This document shows, piece after piece, positions 1-9,610 of a DNA stretch of 64,000 nucleotides. The first letter of the stretch is position 1, and every line of letters starts with the position of its first letter. Source of the stretch: Phragmites australis. Its lineage: Eukaryota > Streptophyta > Magnoliopsida > Poales > Poaceae. Where the stretch lies: NCBI RefSeq assembly GCF_958298935.1, contig NC_084935.1, positions 1,188,001-1,252,000 on the forward strand, given 5' to 3'. The position numbers and the translations under genes are program-made. The notes under the pieces are model-generated. The model saw only the letters and a list, made by a program, of their open reading frames with translations, did no database searches and was not told where the DNA came from.

Positions 1-1572
1 CCGGCGCGGAATCTCTGTGCTAGTTTTGTCAATCTCGTACCTAATAAACGTATGAACAGGGCAAAGAAAGGCCGGCGCGGAGGCACTGCTCGGACGGCAC
101 GCGGCTCGTAGCGCGAATGGAAACCCGACGGAAACAGCAACCGGCAACTGGAGTAGCAACGCCCGCGCCAAAAAATTCAATCTGTTCCCGGCAACGGGTG
201 TTCCTGGTATCCTCTCCCTCCAAGTTGCTATGGGATTTGTGTTTGCTCCTCCAGCCATTCTGTAGTTCCTTTGTATTCCAATTTCTCTTACTTGTGGTTG
301 TGGTTGTCCGGATCGGTTCAGATCAGGAGCTGTCGCCATCGATGATGGCTGGTTGTTGTCGCCCGGATCAGATCAGGAGCTGCCGCCATCAAAGATGGCT
401 GGACAGAGATAGATCTAGTCTGTAGCGATCCATCTCAGCACGAATCCATTCTCTCGCTAGAACCCGCGTGGGTACGGCTACATCTGCCCGACTAGAGTCG
501 GGTACGGTTGGGTCTGGGCGGCAGGAGTCCACATCCTCGTTGGAGCTCGCCGGCGGGAAAGGAGAGAGAGAAACGGGACCGAAGAGGGACAGGACGAAAA
601 TAAGGAAAGAGACTCGTAGCTTCCCTATTTATGCTGTATTCGGCCAATACCTGTACTGTAGGTCCCATGTATTAGTGCATGTTATTGTATGTATTTTTTT
701 CTTCTGACACCTGCTCACATCTCGGTACAGCATAGGACAGATATCATACCGGGTACCCTAATAGCCAGGACTAGAAAATCCTTATTGCGCCCACGCTCAA
801 AAGTCCAAAGCACGCAACACACGATCGAGCAGCCTCCTAATGTTCAAGTTCTTGGTTTTTGAGCTTTGTTCAGGCAGCAATTTTTCCAACGAGATTTGTG
901 GCAGAGGTTCGATTTCTGATGAGATTTCTCCATCCTCGGGTTTAGAGGGAGGTCCCATAGGCATGCTAGACTGGTAAGGGCGGATCCAGGGCTCATGTTG
1001 GGGCTGCAACACAGGCCTAGCACAGGAGAAGAGGAAATTTAGAAAAAAAAATATATCATTTTAGTCTACAAAACATGAACTTAGTCCTGCACCCCTAGCA
1101 TGGGTTGGATTTGCCACTACAGACAAGCAGTAGTGACGAGCAAAGGGATTGAGCAGCGAAGGACCGCTAGATGGGTAGTGTTACAGAGGGGGTAAGAGGA
1201 GACGGTCTCAGTGAAACCAGATTAGTGTGACGATGGCTAGCGGCTCCACAAGAGAGGAGTGCAGAAGGGCAGACCAGGGGAGAGTGTCAGGTCGACGTGT
1301 TGAAGAAGAACGGTGGTGTGGGGGAGGGGTGGCTCTAGGGGGAAAAAATAGGAATAACCGTGGGATGAAGATAGTAGGCTCATATTCATCCATGAAGACA
1401 TGAAAAAAAAATTAGGCGTCTTGATTATAGCGACTTCCTTAAAAAGCCAAACCCATCTGATCGAATCAACCACCGTTGCACACAGACATCCTCGTGACAA
1501 AAATCCGTGCTTTCCTCCGTCGGCGCACCGTCTGGACTTTCTCCTCCAGCGAGTCGAAGCTTATTGGAAGCC
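1..1572. other. Intergenic DNA left of the RING-H2 gene
   Basis: No convincing gene is visible. An imperfect direct duplication of about 40 bp lies at roughly 311-350 and 365-404, both copies sharing a cagatcaggagctg core followed by gatggctgg. At 797-1012 the minus strand has a short open frame, rich in Glu, Leu and Pro, that I do not recognise. Phrases around 960-1110 resemble degenerate transposon DNA common in grasses, but I cannot assign a family. Confidence 0.4.
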
Positions 1573-2040
1573 ATGGACGGCTTCGATCCTCCTCCTGGCC
1601 CGGTCCCCGCCGGCGGCAGCCTGCCGATGCCGGCTTCGGGCTCGACGCTTTCCAACGTCGGCGCGTCGGGCGTGACGGCGGGCAGCGTCGACCTCCTGTT
1701 CCTCTACCTCGCCCGCCGCTTCATCTGGCTGTACAACAAGGACGCTGCCGGTCAGGTCGCAGCAGCGTCCCCATCCTCCTCCCGTGCAGCGGTTCCGTCG
1801 CTGCCGATCTCGTGGCCCCGGCGCGGCGTGCCGCTGTCGCTGCTCCCGGAGTTCGTGCACATGGCCGCGCCAGGAGCGGAGAGGGCGGAGTGCGCGGTGT
1901 GCCTGGCGGGGTTCGGGGAGCGGGAGGCCGGGCGCCTTCTACCGCGGTGCGGGCACGGGCTCCACGAGGAGTGCATCGCAACGTGGCTCCAGGTCAACAC
2001 GACGTGTCCGCTCTGCCGGGCCCCCGTGGCTGCCAAGTAA
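1573..2040 (+). CDS. RING-H2 finger (ATL-like) E3 ubiquitin ligase
   Basis: An intronless gene for a 155-residue protein, probably a ubiquitin E3 ligase that binds an E2 enzyme through its RING. The C-terminal part holds a complete RING-H2: C107, C110, C126, H128, H131, C134, C145 and C148, with spacing C-x2-C-x15-C-x-H-x2-H-x2-C-x10-C-x2-C. Trp138, three residues before the last Cys pair region, is typical of E2-binding RINGs. Residues 38-54 form a short hydrophobic stretch that may be a weak membrane anchor, and residues 86-95 occupy the place of the ATL GLD motif in a degenerate form. I chose the ATG at 1573, in good context (gccatgg); the frame is open further upstream but has no ATG. Short ATL-like genes without introns are common in plants. 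The RING assignment is firm; substrate and subfamily are unknown. Confidence 0.85.
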   Translation: MDGFDPPPGPVPAGGSLPMPASGSTLSNVGASGVTAGSVDLLFLYLARRFIWLYNKDAAGQVAAASPSSSRAAVPSLPISWPRRGVPLSLLPEFVHMAAPGAERAECAVCLAGFGEREAGRLLPRCGHGLHEECIATWLQVNTTCPLCRAPVAAK

Positions 2041-2400
2041 CGGCACCACCATGAGGCCCCCATAGCCCGTGCTGATCCGTATGACGCTAGATGTACAACA
2101 TTCCGGCTAGTTCAGATTAATACGGAGTATACATACACTTGCCTCTTTTTTAAGCAAGATAATTCTGTATGGCATTATGTGCAGCTCTAGACAGTTTCGA
2201 CATTTATCTCGTCCCTTACATGTGTGCGATCCGGTCAATTTACAGACATCAAAGCCATGTGTTATTCCCTGCTAAATATACAGACGTAGTGGTAAAAATT
2301 CTGACACTGTTGTAAACTTGGAGATCGATGCAGAAGCCGCTGGTACTGTTACAGAATGCAGTGTCACTAGCGACGTGCTCGCAAACTCTTTTGCGCATCT

Positions 2401-3129
2401 TCAGCTGCCCCACGGCGCGTCGCTCCCTGCGTTCCTCTCCTTGCGCCGCGCAAGCATCTCGGCGAGCGCGCGGGAGTGCGGCCACGCGGGGTTCCCGCGC
2501 GACGCGGCCTCCCGGAACATGGCCTCGGCGCGCGCGAGCGACGCGTCCACCGTGTCCTCCTCCATCCGCCCGGGCACGTCCGCGAACCGGTCCGCGGCGC
2601 CACCGTCCGTGGCGGCCGTGATCGGCTTCCTAGTGTCCGCGAACTCCACCTCCGCGAGTGGCGACGGCTTGTGCGTCCGGTAGTACTCCTTGTCTTCCTC
2701 CCTCACCTTCCTCGCCGCTGACTCCTCGCCGCCAGGCGTCGCCTCCTCGCGGGAGTCCCGGCCGGCGGGCGCGCTCGACAACCGACGTTTCTGCGTGAAG
2801 GAGGAACCTCCCGTCGAGTCCGCGAGTTCTTGGGACCCCAGCTTCCCCGACGGCGCGAACGGCGGGACGCGCTCCTTGGCGGGCTCCGACTGCGTTGGCG
2901 TCGACGGGTGCTTTCCACGGCCTCCGGTTGTAGCCTCCTCGGCGCCGGAGAACCTCGCGGGACGGTCGGTGTAGTCGTCGCTCGGTGCGTCGCCAGAGTG
3001 CACGACTGGATCACCCGCGCCGCTGGCTTCTGGCATGGCGGACAGGAGGCGGCGGTGCACGGCTAGCAGGTTGCTGTGATTGATGGATGGCCTAGAAGCG
3101 ACAAGGCGGAGAGCTCGCGCCGATGCCAT
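2401..3129 (-). CDS. Probable mitochondrial protein of unknown function
   Basis: An intronless frame for 242 residues. The N-terminus (about residues 1-35) is rich in Arg, Ser, Ala and Leu and lacks acidic residues, as in a mitochondrial presequence. The middle (about 40-150) is low-complexity, hydrophilic and rich in Gly, Ser, Pro, Glu and Arg. A compact block follows, with the motif EYYRTHKPSPLAEVEFADTR and then the sequence KPITAATDGG; I believe this is conserved in plant proteins of unknown function, but that is from memory. The C-terminus is charged and Ala-rich. The open frame runs 142 codons further upstream, but a TATA box on the same strand at 3241-3248 puts the transcription start near 3215, so the ATG at 3129 is the best start. 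No enzyme motif is visible. Confidence 0.7.
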   Translation of the reverse strand: MASARALRLVASRPSINHSNLLAVHRRLLSAMPEASGAGDPVVHSGDAPSDDYTDRPARFSGAEEATTGGRGKHPSTPTQSEPAKERVPPFAPSGKLGSQELADSTGGSSFTQKRRLSSAPAGRDSREEATPGGEESAARKVREEDKEYYRTHKPSPLAEVEFADTRKPITAATDGGAADRFADVPGRMEEDTVDASLARAEAMFREAASRGNPAWPHSRALAEMLARRKERNAGSDAPWGS

Positions 3130-3240
3130 TACAGTAGCTACTATCCACTTACTCCTCCTGCCGCTGGTGGTGCTTTGGCTCTTTTCGTCCGTCTGTTCGG
3201 CGACTTCGTTGGTGACGAATTCATGATGACGGCGCTCAAG

Positions 3241-3248
3241 CTTATATA
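3241..3248 (-). promoter_or_regulatory. TATA box of the mitochondrial-protein gene
   Basis: On the minus strand the sequence reads ttatataagc, about 110 bp before the ATG at 3129. This spacing gives a 5' leader of about 80-90 nt and excludes the upstream extension of the reading frame from the mRNA. Confidence 0.6.
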
Positions 3249-4727
3249 ACGGGTGCCGAGCAGAGCATCCAGAGAGCTGCCGGAGTGGGAGGCGAGAGAG
3301 TGCTGGACACACGGCGGGAGGATCGAGAATGAGGTGGAAGACACGAGTCGGCCGTGGAGAAAGGCGCCTCCTCGTCTCTGGAACGTGCCGGAAGAGGGAG
3401 AGGCGGTGGCGGCGAGGATATCTGAGACAACATGGGCCGACGAAGTAGTCCGGAGTAAGAAAAACATGGGCCGTGAAATGAACCCAACATACTACCTCTT
3501 GGGGTGGTGAAGTGTTATTTGCTCTTAGTCCTTCCTCTGCTCTGCATCGTCGCATTTTCTAGGCCGTCGTGACCTGCACTGGGCAACAAAGCCAACACAT
3601 CGGACAGAGCAGTTTTTTATTTTTTTTATTTTAATATTTAAATAAATTAACTTCTGATGAAAAGAATTGTAAAAATAGACGTCTCTAACGGTTCGACGCA
3701 CCGGTTTCGACGAAAACAACTGAGCTAGTTGCGTCGGCCCAAGGCCGACGCCGTCGGTGGGCTCAACGCTTGTTTGGTTGGACTGAGTTTTTTTTAAAAA
3801 AAATTGTTTTTATAAATTAGTGTTGAAATTTTATTTTTAATTGGTTTTTGATACGAATAAAATATATAATATATGTAATATTTTTTATAACATCATCCCT
3901 CAGTAGATACAAAAGCTCATCTAAATTAACTTCTGGCTTTTGATAATAATAATAGTTTTTGTTTTTCAAAAATTATTTCTAACTTTCTACTTCTGAGCCG
4001 TAAAAGGCAGCAAAAACTAAAACAAAAGTAGCCCTCAGCCGCATCTAGAAAAGCTTCAGGTCTGTATGATTGGTGTGCCTCCCAGCGTATATGGTACTAG
4101 TAGCCTCCATGATGATGATCTGGGGAGAAATGTTGCACTTGCACGGTGGGGAGAAACTGCAATGGCGCCTTACATACGAATGGGACATTAGATTGATTCC
4201 TGACATCTTGTGTTGTTTTGCAAATGGATCGGAAAAACTCGAGTTGCGTGGGCCAAAAGGGACAGGGGAGAATCTCGCATCACTGTGCGCAAGCACGTTC
4301 CTCTCGTTTCTTCTTCTGGACGATGCATGATGCCTTGTCCTGCCCCGGTTCATGTGCGCGCCCGTCTTGCAGCGGATTCAGTGCGGTGAATGTGACTGAC
4401 CGCTCCAGTCTGAATAATTCCGCCGATCTCACATAGGAGTGAGTATACGACACGACCAAAGAACTGCCCAAACAGAAAAATACACTCACAGGTCGATCTA
4501 ACCTTACCGAGCTCACCAGAACATGCCGGCGTGGAAAAGATTTGCATGCATAGAATACTCAGTTTCACGTGGACGTTTTGACATTTGTGATAGGAACATC
4601 TGTCCTCTCAAGTCAAAGACTCGAATATCGAAACGAAATTTATACTGCTAAGCAGAGAGGTTAGAGAAAGAAAGACGTAGCATTTGGGCATCTTTGCACG
4701 TAAATACGCCCGTGACACACGGGCTGG
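3249..4727. other. Intergenic DNA, no gene recognised
   Basis: The left part is the promoter region of the minus-strand gene ending at 2401. From 3600 the sequence is AT-rich with long T and A runs. A short segment beginning near 3770 (gcttgtttggttgg) resembles the terminus of a small DNA transposon, but I see no matching right end. Short frames at 4045-4568 show no family resemblance. Confidence 0.4.
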
Positions 4728-5389
4728 GAAAGGCACCAATAAGCTTATTTACAGCTTAGTCTACCCGTGGAGTGGATTAATATACATGTAGCATATCTAT
4801 TACATTTTTATTATCGTTTTGTGTAAAAAGAGTAATTCGGAGGTGATATGTTCGGAACGCAAAGGATGTTATAAACTGATTTGAACATATCTAAATTATC
4901 AAGGTAGTATTAAATTCAACACATCAGAATATTAAAGCCACATAGGTCAAAACAAAACAAAAAACAATAATGGGTTGAGGTATTACATCCCCTTAGAGCT
5001 GATGCTCTCGGAAGCTTACTGCGTAAGTGGCAGATAAATACACAGGATCTTCTCTCGGTGCTACGGCCATACCATGTTCCATCCACGGGCCGATACGCAT
5101 ACACCTGTGCAACGAGAGTTAGCTTTGATACCATCTATAACACATTGCCTCTAAAATTCGCTTACAGTCTAGCCCACCTGTGAGGCAGATCCGTATACGC
5201 ATATCACCTCTCTTACATTTTTATCCTCGCTTTGTGTAAAAGAGTTAACCCGGAGGTAATATATTTAGAACGCGAAGACTTATAAGCTGATCCTAACATA
5301 TCTAAACTACCAAGGTGATGTTAAACTCATCACACTAGAGTATTTAGGCCACATGGGCCGAAATCAGAAACACTAATGGGTACTACACA
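4728..5389 (-). mobile_element. TRIM (miniature LTR retrotransposon)
   Basis: Two imperfect direct repeats of about 255 bp lie at roughly 4728-4987 and 5136-5389 (shared blocks include ttacatttttat, gtgtaaaa, ggaggt-atat and aacatatctaaa). They enclose only about 150 bp. Read on the minus strand, the internal part starts with a primer-binding site TGGTATCAAAGC (5133-5122), complementary to initiator tRNA-Met as in Copia-like elements. It ends with a purine tract, aagggga (4994-4988), directly before the second repeat, which opens with TGTAATACC. There is no coding capacity. LTR, PBS, PPT, LTR in a compact element is the definition of a TRIM. Left border and target-site duplication are uncertain. 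Confidence 0.75.
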
Positions 5390-5391
5390 TC

Positions 5392-5815
5392 TGTCACTAT
5401 CTATCGGGGGATGATCCTTGATAATGAATCTGGGGTGTATCAGACGACGGACGTGTTAATCGGTGTTTCTTTGTGGTGGGATCGGATAGATACAAGAATG
5501 CGAGAATTTATTCAGGTCCAGGCCTCCAGTAGAATAATAACCCTACATCTTGTATATTTCTTATAGATTGGATGAACTTGTTACCCTATGTCCCCTCTTT
5601 TTCAAGCCGGGTCCCCCCTCCCCTTTATATAACAAGGGAAAATGAGTATATAAAAATAGATCATGCCAAACTCTATAGCAAACCTACTCATGATGAAGCC
5701 AGCTACTCCTAACTCATCATGACACAGGGTAGGCATGTCTGACCTGCTCTGGTCATCTTGCATGCCCTGTCCCATCCGTGAAACGCTGTCATGCTCACCT
5801 ATGAAGCCATCCTGC
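5392..5815 (-). repeat. LTR of a Gypsy-type element, reverse orientation
   Basis: This segment is an imperfect inverted copy of 7690-8118: blocks such as ttctttgtggtgggatcgga, aattggatgaactt and aactctatagca recur on opposite strands in the same order. It starts with TGTCA, the complement of the TGACA that ends the other LTR. No primer-binding site lies next to its outer end at 5392; the TRIM abuts it there. Confidence 0.7.
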
Positions 5816-5839
5816 TAACGACTTGGCTCTCCGAATGGG

Positions 5840-7640
5840 AGTGTCTAGTGAAGAAAAATACTTGAGTGGATGGCACTAAGTATGATTTGACTGGTTATAC
5901 CAGTACCTGCCCTACGAACACTAGGTCTTCTCCTTCGACCAGGGGGTTGGTCGACTTAGCCCGGCCCTGGTCGTGGGGATAAAGCTATGGTCTCTAGGAT
6001 ACCAAATGTCAGTTGATATTTGGCAATGTGAGGCTCATCCGGTGGGGCACCTCCTTACCTATTACATCGACAGTAGCGTCCAAACTCCATCATAGATGTA
6101 GCGGACTAAGTGGCTCACCATAGTGGCTCGTGATCGGATCTGATCACACCACTTGGGCCCTAAGTGAGCGCATGTTTGCCCTAGGGAGTGGTCGCTGATG
6201 CGGCCCGCTTTAATGATCGACTCAGGAAATCACATCCCGAGGAGAGGTCAAATGTCCAGAGAGAGAGACATAGGGGGACGAAATGGTGTCGGAACTGAGG
6301 GAATTTTGATTCTCCAAGCGTAGCCTCTCGAAATTCAAAAGGACCGGACCCCATGATAGTTGAGATACTGCGGAGACCCTTTAAATTGGAGCGCAAATGT
6401 TCTCATGAACCTTTTCGTCGTCTTCCTTGGTCTTCAAGCTTCCACGCCTAGAGCCCCTCATCTCTACCTCCGTTCTTGTCACCGAAGCATCTTTCTTTGT
6501 CGTCCGATAGCGCGCATAGACAATGAGCCTGTCTTCCCCCAAATCCAAGTGCGATGAGGCAAGACTGAATTAAATGCACAATGCCAGCCTGCTCACTCGC
6601 CGCCTGTCATGTGGGTACCACTCTGGGGAGAGCGCGTTCGCTCCACGCCAGGGGAAGATCGTGATGTTCGTCCTTTTCTTCTTGGTCGAACCTCGTGTCA
6701 TCCTTCTCTGAATTATTCACCACCATCATCTTTTTGTATGACATCTGTCACCTCCATTTCAACCCTAATTTCATTATCATGCTGAGCATATTTTCTCATC
6801 TGTGTGAGAACTTCATCGGGGTCAAATCATGCCTAGACCTCTTCCGGTTCTTCTACACATGCTGGTCGGTGATCAAGCCAGCTACCGGAAGGTGTGGGTT
6901 CTGTTTCCGCGATGGCGTTGCAGACTCCTACATCGAGGTGGGCCTCAAGTCGTCGCGATTGGGCTGGATGGTGGAGTGGTTTTACCTTGCGATAGACAAC
7001 TCATTGGACAACCTCACCATGCCGAGCGCGCCGGCGTAGGCCATCGACAACTGAGGGAGCAGACCCACAATAACTCTGGAGCTGCTACCCTCGCCAAACA
7101 GATTGGCCGGCTCCATGAGGTTGGGTTGATAGGGTCGAACGTCGTTCGCGATTTCATCAAGCGCCGGTTGTGCCTCTTGCGGAGGCGAGCACATTCGACA
7201 TTCCAGTACACCGGGCTAGACGACGTCACTCGAGAGAGCTCCTCAGATAATGTTGCAGTCGTTTCCCTGGTGTTTTTCATTAGGTGCACAACCTCACATA
7301 TCCACTTTTATCCAGATCTTACTGACGAGGCCATTGACTCACAGGTCCGAAACCTAATGTCGGTTGCCCCGAGGAAAGGAAGTCCTCCGACTGGCACCCC
7401 TCCACTGTGTGATCTTCCTTCATCCAAAAAAGCACGCCTCAGGAGGGTAAGTTTGGCATTTCTAAAATTACCGCCCTAAGCCTTCTCCTAGGTTAGGGTT
7501 TCACAGTTTGCGCTGCTGCAAGGTCTTCCTGAGATCGATGTCCTATGCCCGATAATCAACGAGATCATGGAGGTCCCCGAGGCCGCCTCAAGAAGAGAAG
7601 CTCGCCGAGACACCCATCCTGGTGCCCAACCGACCACTGC
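5840..7640 (+). mobile_element. Internal region of a Gypsy-type retrotransposon, decayed
   Basis: The stretch 5845-6080 is repeated in direct orientation at 8137-8380, just after a primer-binding site, so it is probably the 5' leader of the element. At about 6740-7005 the plus strand encodes a recognisable piece of the plant gag-like domain once called 'putative gypsy type transposon': residues FSHLCENFIG, then DLFRFFY, then LKSSRLGWMVEWFY. The frame continues with shifts to about 7479 without protease, reverse transcriptase or integrase, so this is a deleted, non-autonomous copy. The family assignment comes from the domain and the flanking LTRs. Confidence 0.6.
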
Positions 7641-7689
7641 CTAACCTAGTGCTGGCCTCGCCGACAACCAACTTGGACACAGTACAGAC

Positions 7690-8118
7690 CCATTCCGTAG
7701 CATTTAATACTACGGGATGGCTTACCAGGCGAGCGTGACGGCATTCAGCAGATGTGACAAAGTATGTAGGACAACTAGAGCAGGTCAGGCATGCCAACCC
7801 CTTATCATGATGAGGTAGGAGTAGTTGGTTTCGTCAGGAGTATATCTGCTATAGAGTTTAGCACAATCTATTTGTATGTACTCATTTCCCCCTGTTATAT
7901 AAAGGGAAACCTGACTTGAAAAGGAGAGAACATAGGATAATAAGTTCATCCAATTCATAAGAGAATACATATGATATATGGCTATTATTCCACAGGAGAT
8001 CTGAACCTAGATAAATCTCGCGTTCTTATATCCATCCGATCCCACCACAAAGAAACTTTGATCAACGCAGCTGTCGCCCGATACACCTCAGATTCATTGC
8101 CAGGGATCATCCCTGACA
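7690..8118 (+). repeat. LTR of the Gypsy-type element, forward orientation
   Basis: The LTR ends at 8118 in TGACA and is followed at once by attggcgcgccaggt, a primer-binding-site context well known from grass Gypsy elements. A TATA-like gttatataaag lies near 7894-7904, as expected for the U3/R boundary. It is the inverted partner of 5392-5815. Confidence 0.7.
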
Positions 8119-8380
8119 ATTGGCGCGCCAGGTAAAGGGTGCTTAAGGAAAAAAACAATTGAGTGGATGATATTAAATATGATTTTACTAGTTAGGTGAG
8201 TTCTTACCCTGTGACTAGACTGGTCACAGAGTCATGTCATGGGTTGATCGATTGAGCCCCGCCTTGATTGTAAGGTGAAGATGTGGTCTAGTGGATATCC
8301 ACTACCGTTTAACATTTGGCATCATTAGATTCATCTAGTGAGGTATCTTGTTACCTATTATACCGATACCGTTCATCTTG
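8119..8380 (+). mobile_element. Primer-binding site and partial leader after the LTR
   Basis: The PBS-like sequence at 8119-8135 is followed by an imperfect direct copy of 5845-6080 (shared: aattgagtggatg, ttgatcgattgagcc, aacatttggca, gaggtatcttgttacctatta-like blocks). The element breaks off near 8380 without coding sequence. LTR-PBS-leader here and leader-gag-LTR on the left imply at least two element copies or a rearranged tandem. Confidence 0.55.
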
Positions 8381-9517
8381 AAATACTAAGTAGGAAACTC
8401 CTATTACTGCAGGACAAGCAGCCATTGTTGCCCATTTGCATCTTGCAGCAGCACAGTTCAGTCCATTGATGATCCTGCTGGGTTGTTGCGACATAATTTC
8501 AAGATGCAGTTAATTCATACTGCACTTACATAGTCATGCTCGGCCAGTCTCCAATCTGCAGACTGCACAATTCCGGCAGTGCCCTTCCCCTTTCTCTTTT
8601 TACGTAATCTTTGTTTAGACTACATAATTCCTGCGGGCGCAACATTTTAACAATAGTGTACATAGCTAGCTAAAAAAATATTTGATAACATCTAAAAAAA
8701 TAATGCCATTTATTAGTTGGAAGGTAAAATTACGAAGATATCATTCAAGTAAATGATGTACCTTTTTCTTATCATAATATCACATTAATCTTTCATTTCT
8801 TGCATCAGTATCGAATAGAAAAGAAATATAAGAGAGCATGTCACATGATCACATAAATTAAGTACAAGGAATGAAATTTGCCTTTTTATTTAGAAATTAA
8901 GATTGAAGCACTATGACCAACAAGTTAGCAATAACATTTTTTAATAATTGACGGTGAGAATCTTATAATACACATTTAAGAGGATTAAAGCTCTGCAATC
9001 TATAGCTCCTTTAGAAGTGAAGTGACTTCGACGGGCACGCTTGCGCCGTCACTAGGTTTGGTGTCGTCGCCCTCCATCTCGTGTATGTTTGGGCGTAAAG
9101 CCATGGGATGTAGTTGCATATTTTGACAATTGGAGATTGGGCATTGGGTCACTAGGGGCGTTGCCGACTTGCCGTGTTTGGTTTTGAGAAGGGGTTATAT
9201 GCCTTAAAGGACTAAGAAAAATATATTATTTGTAAAAATATTTAGATGTACACTCTTATCCTCAGGTAGGCCGGCCCCTGCCCATTACCACAATAAGCTC
9301 CTCATTGTCTATGTCATTCAGAACACTCTACACATACAAATTTGACTGAGAAAGGAAGATGAGTACTAGCTAGTACTGCTGCTATAATCGGAAAGATTAA
9401 GATTAAAGCAGATAATGAAATACCTGTGTCATGTCAGCTGAAGATTCCCCAAATTCCAATTCCAATTCCAATTGGTTGTTGCAGAGGCAGCATGTTTCAG
9501 CATCGATCAAACGCTGG
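8381..9517. other. Upstream region of the pectin methylesterase gene
   Basis: AT-rich intergenic DNA without a recognisable gene. A short hexanucleotide microsatellite (aattcc repeated about four times) lies at 9448-9473, directly before the core promoter. Confidence 0.4.
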
Positions 9518-9526
9518 CTATAAAAG
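9518..9526 (+). promoter_or_regulatory. TATA box of the pectin methylesterase gene
   Basis: ctataaaag, about 90 bp before the ATG at 9611, giving a leader of roughly 60 nt. Confidence 0.65.
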
Positions 9527-9610
9527 CCCGGCTCCCCAATCCGACGCTCCTCACCTCACCTCACACTGTCCTTGTCACGTCTGCTACTCTCACAGTGATC
9601 CCACCACAAA

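Noticed and set aside
1507..1572. Upstream extension of the RING-H2 frame
   Set aside because: It would need a GTG start, which plants do not normally use; the ATG at 1573 is in good context.
3130..3555. 142-codon N-terminal extension of the minus-strand frame ending at 2401
   Set aside because: A TATA box at 3241-3248 lies inside it and the following part begins with a typical mitochondrial presequence.
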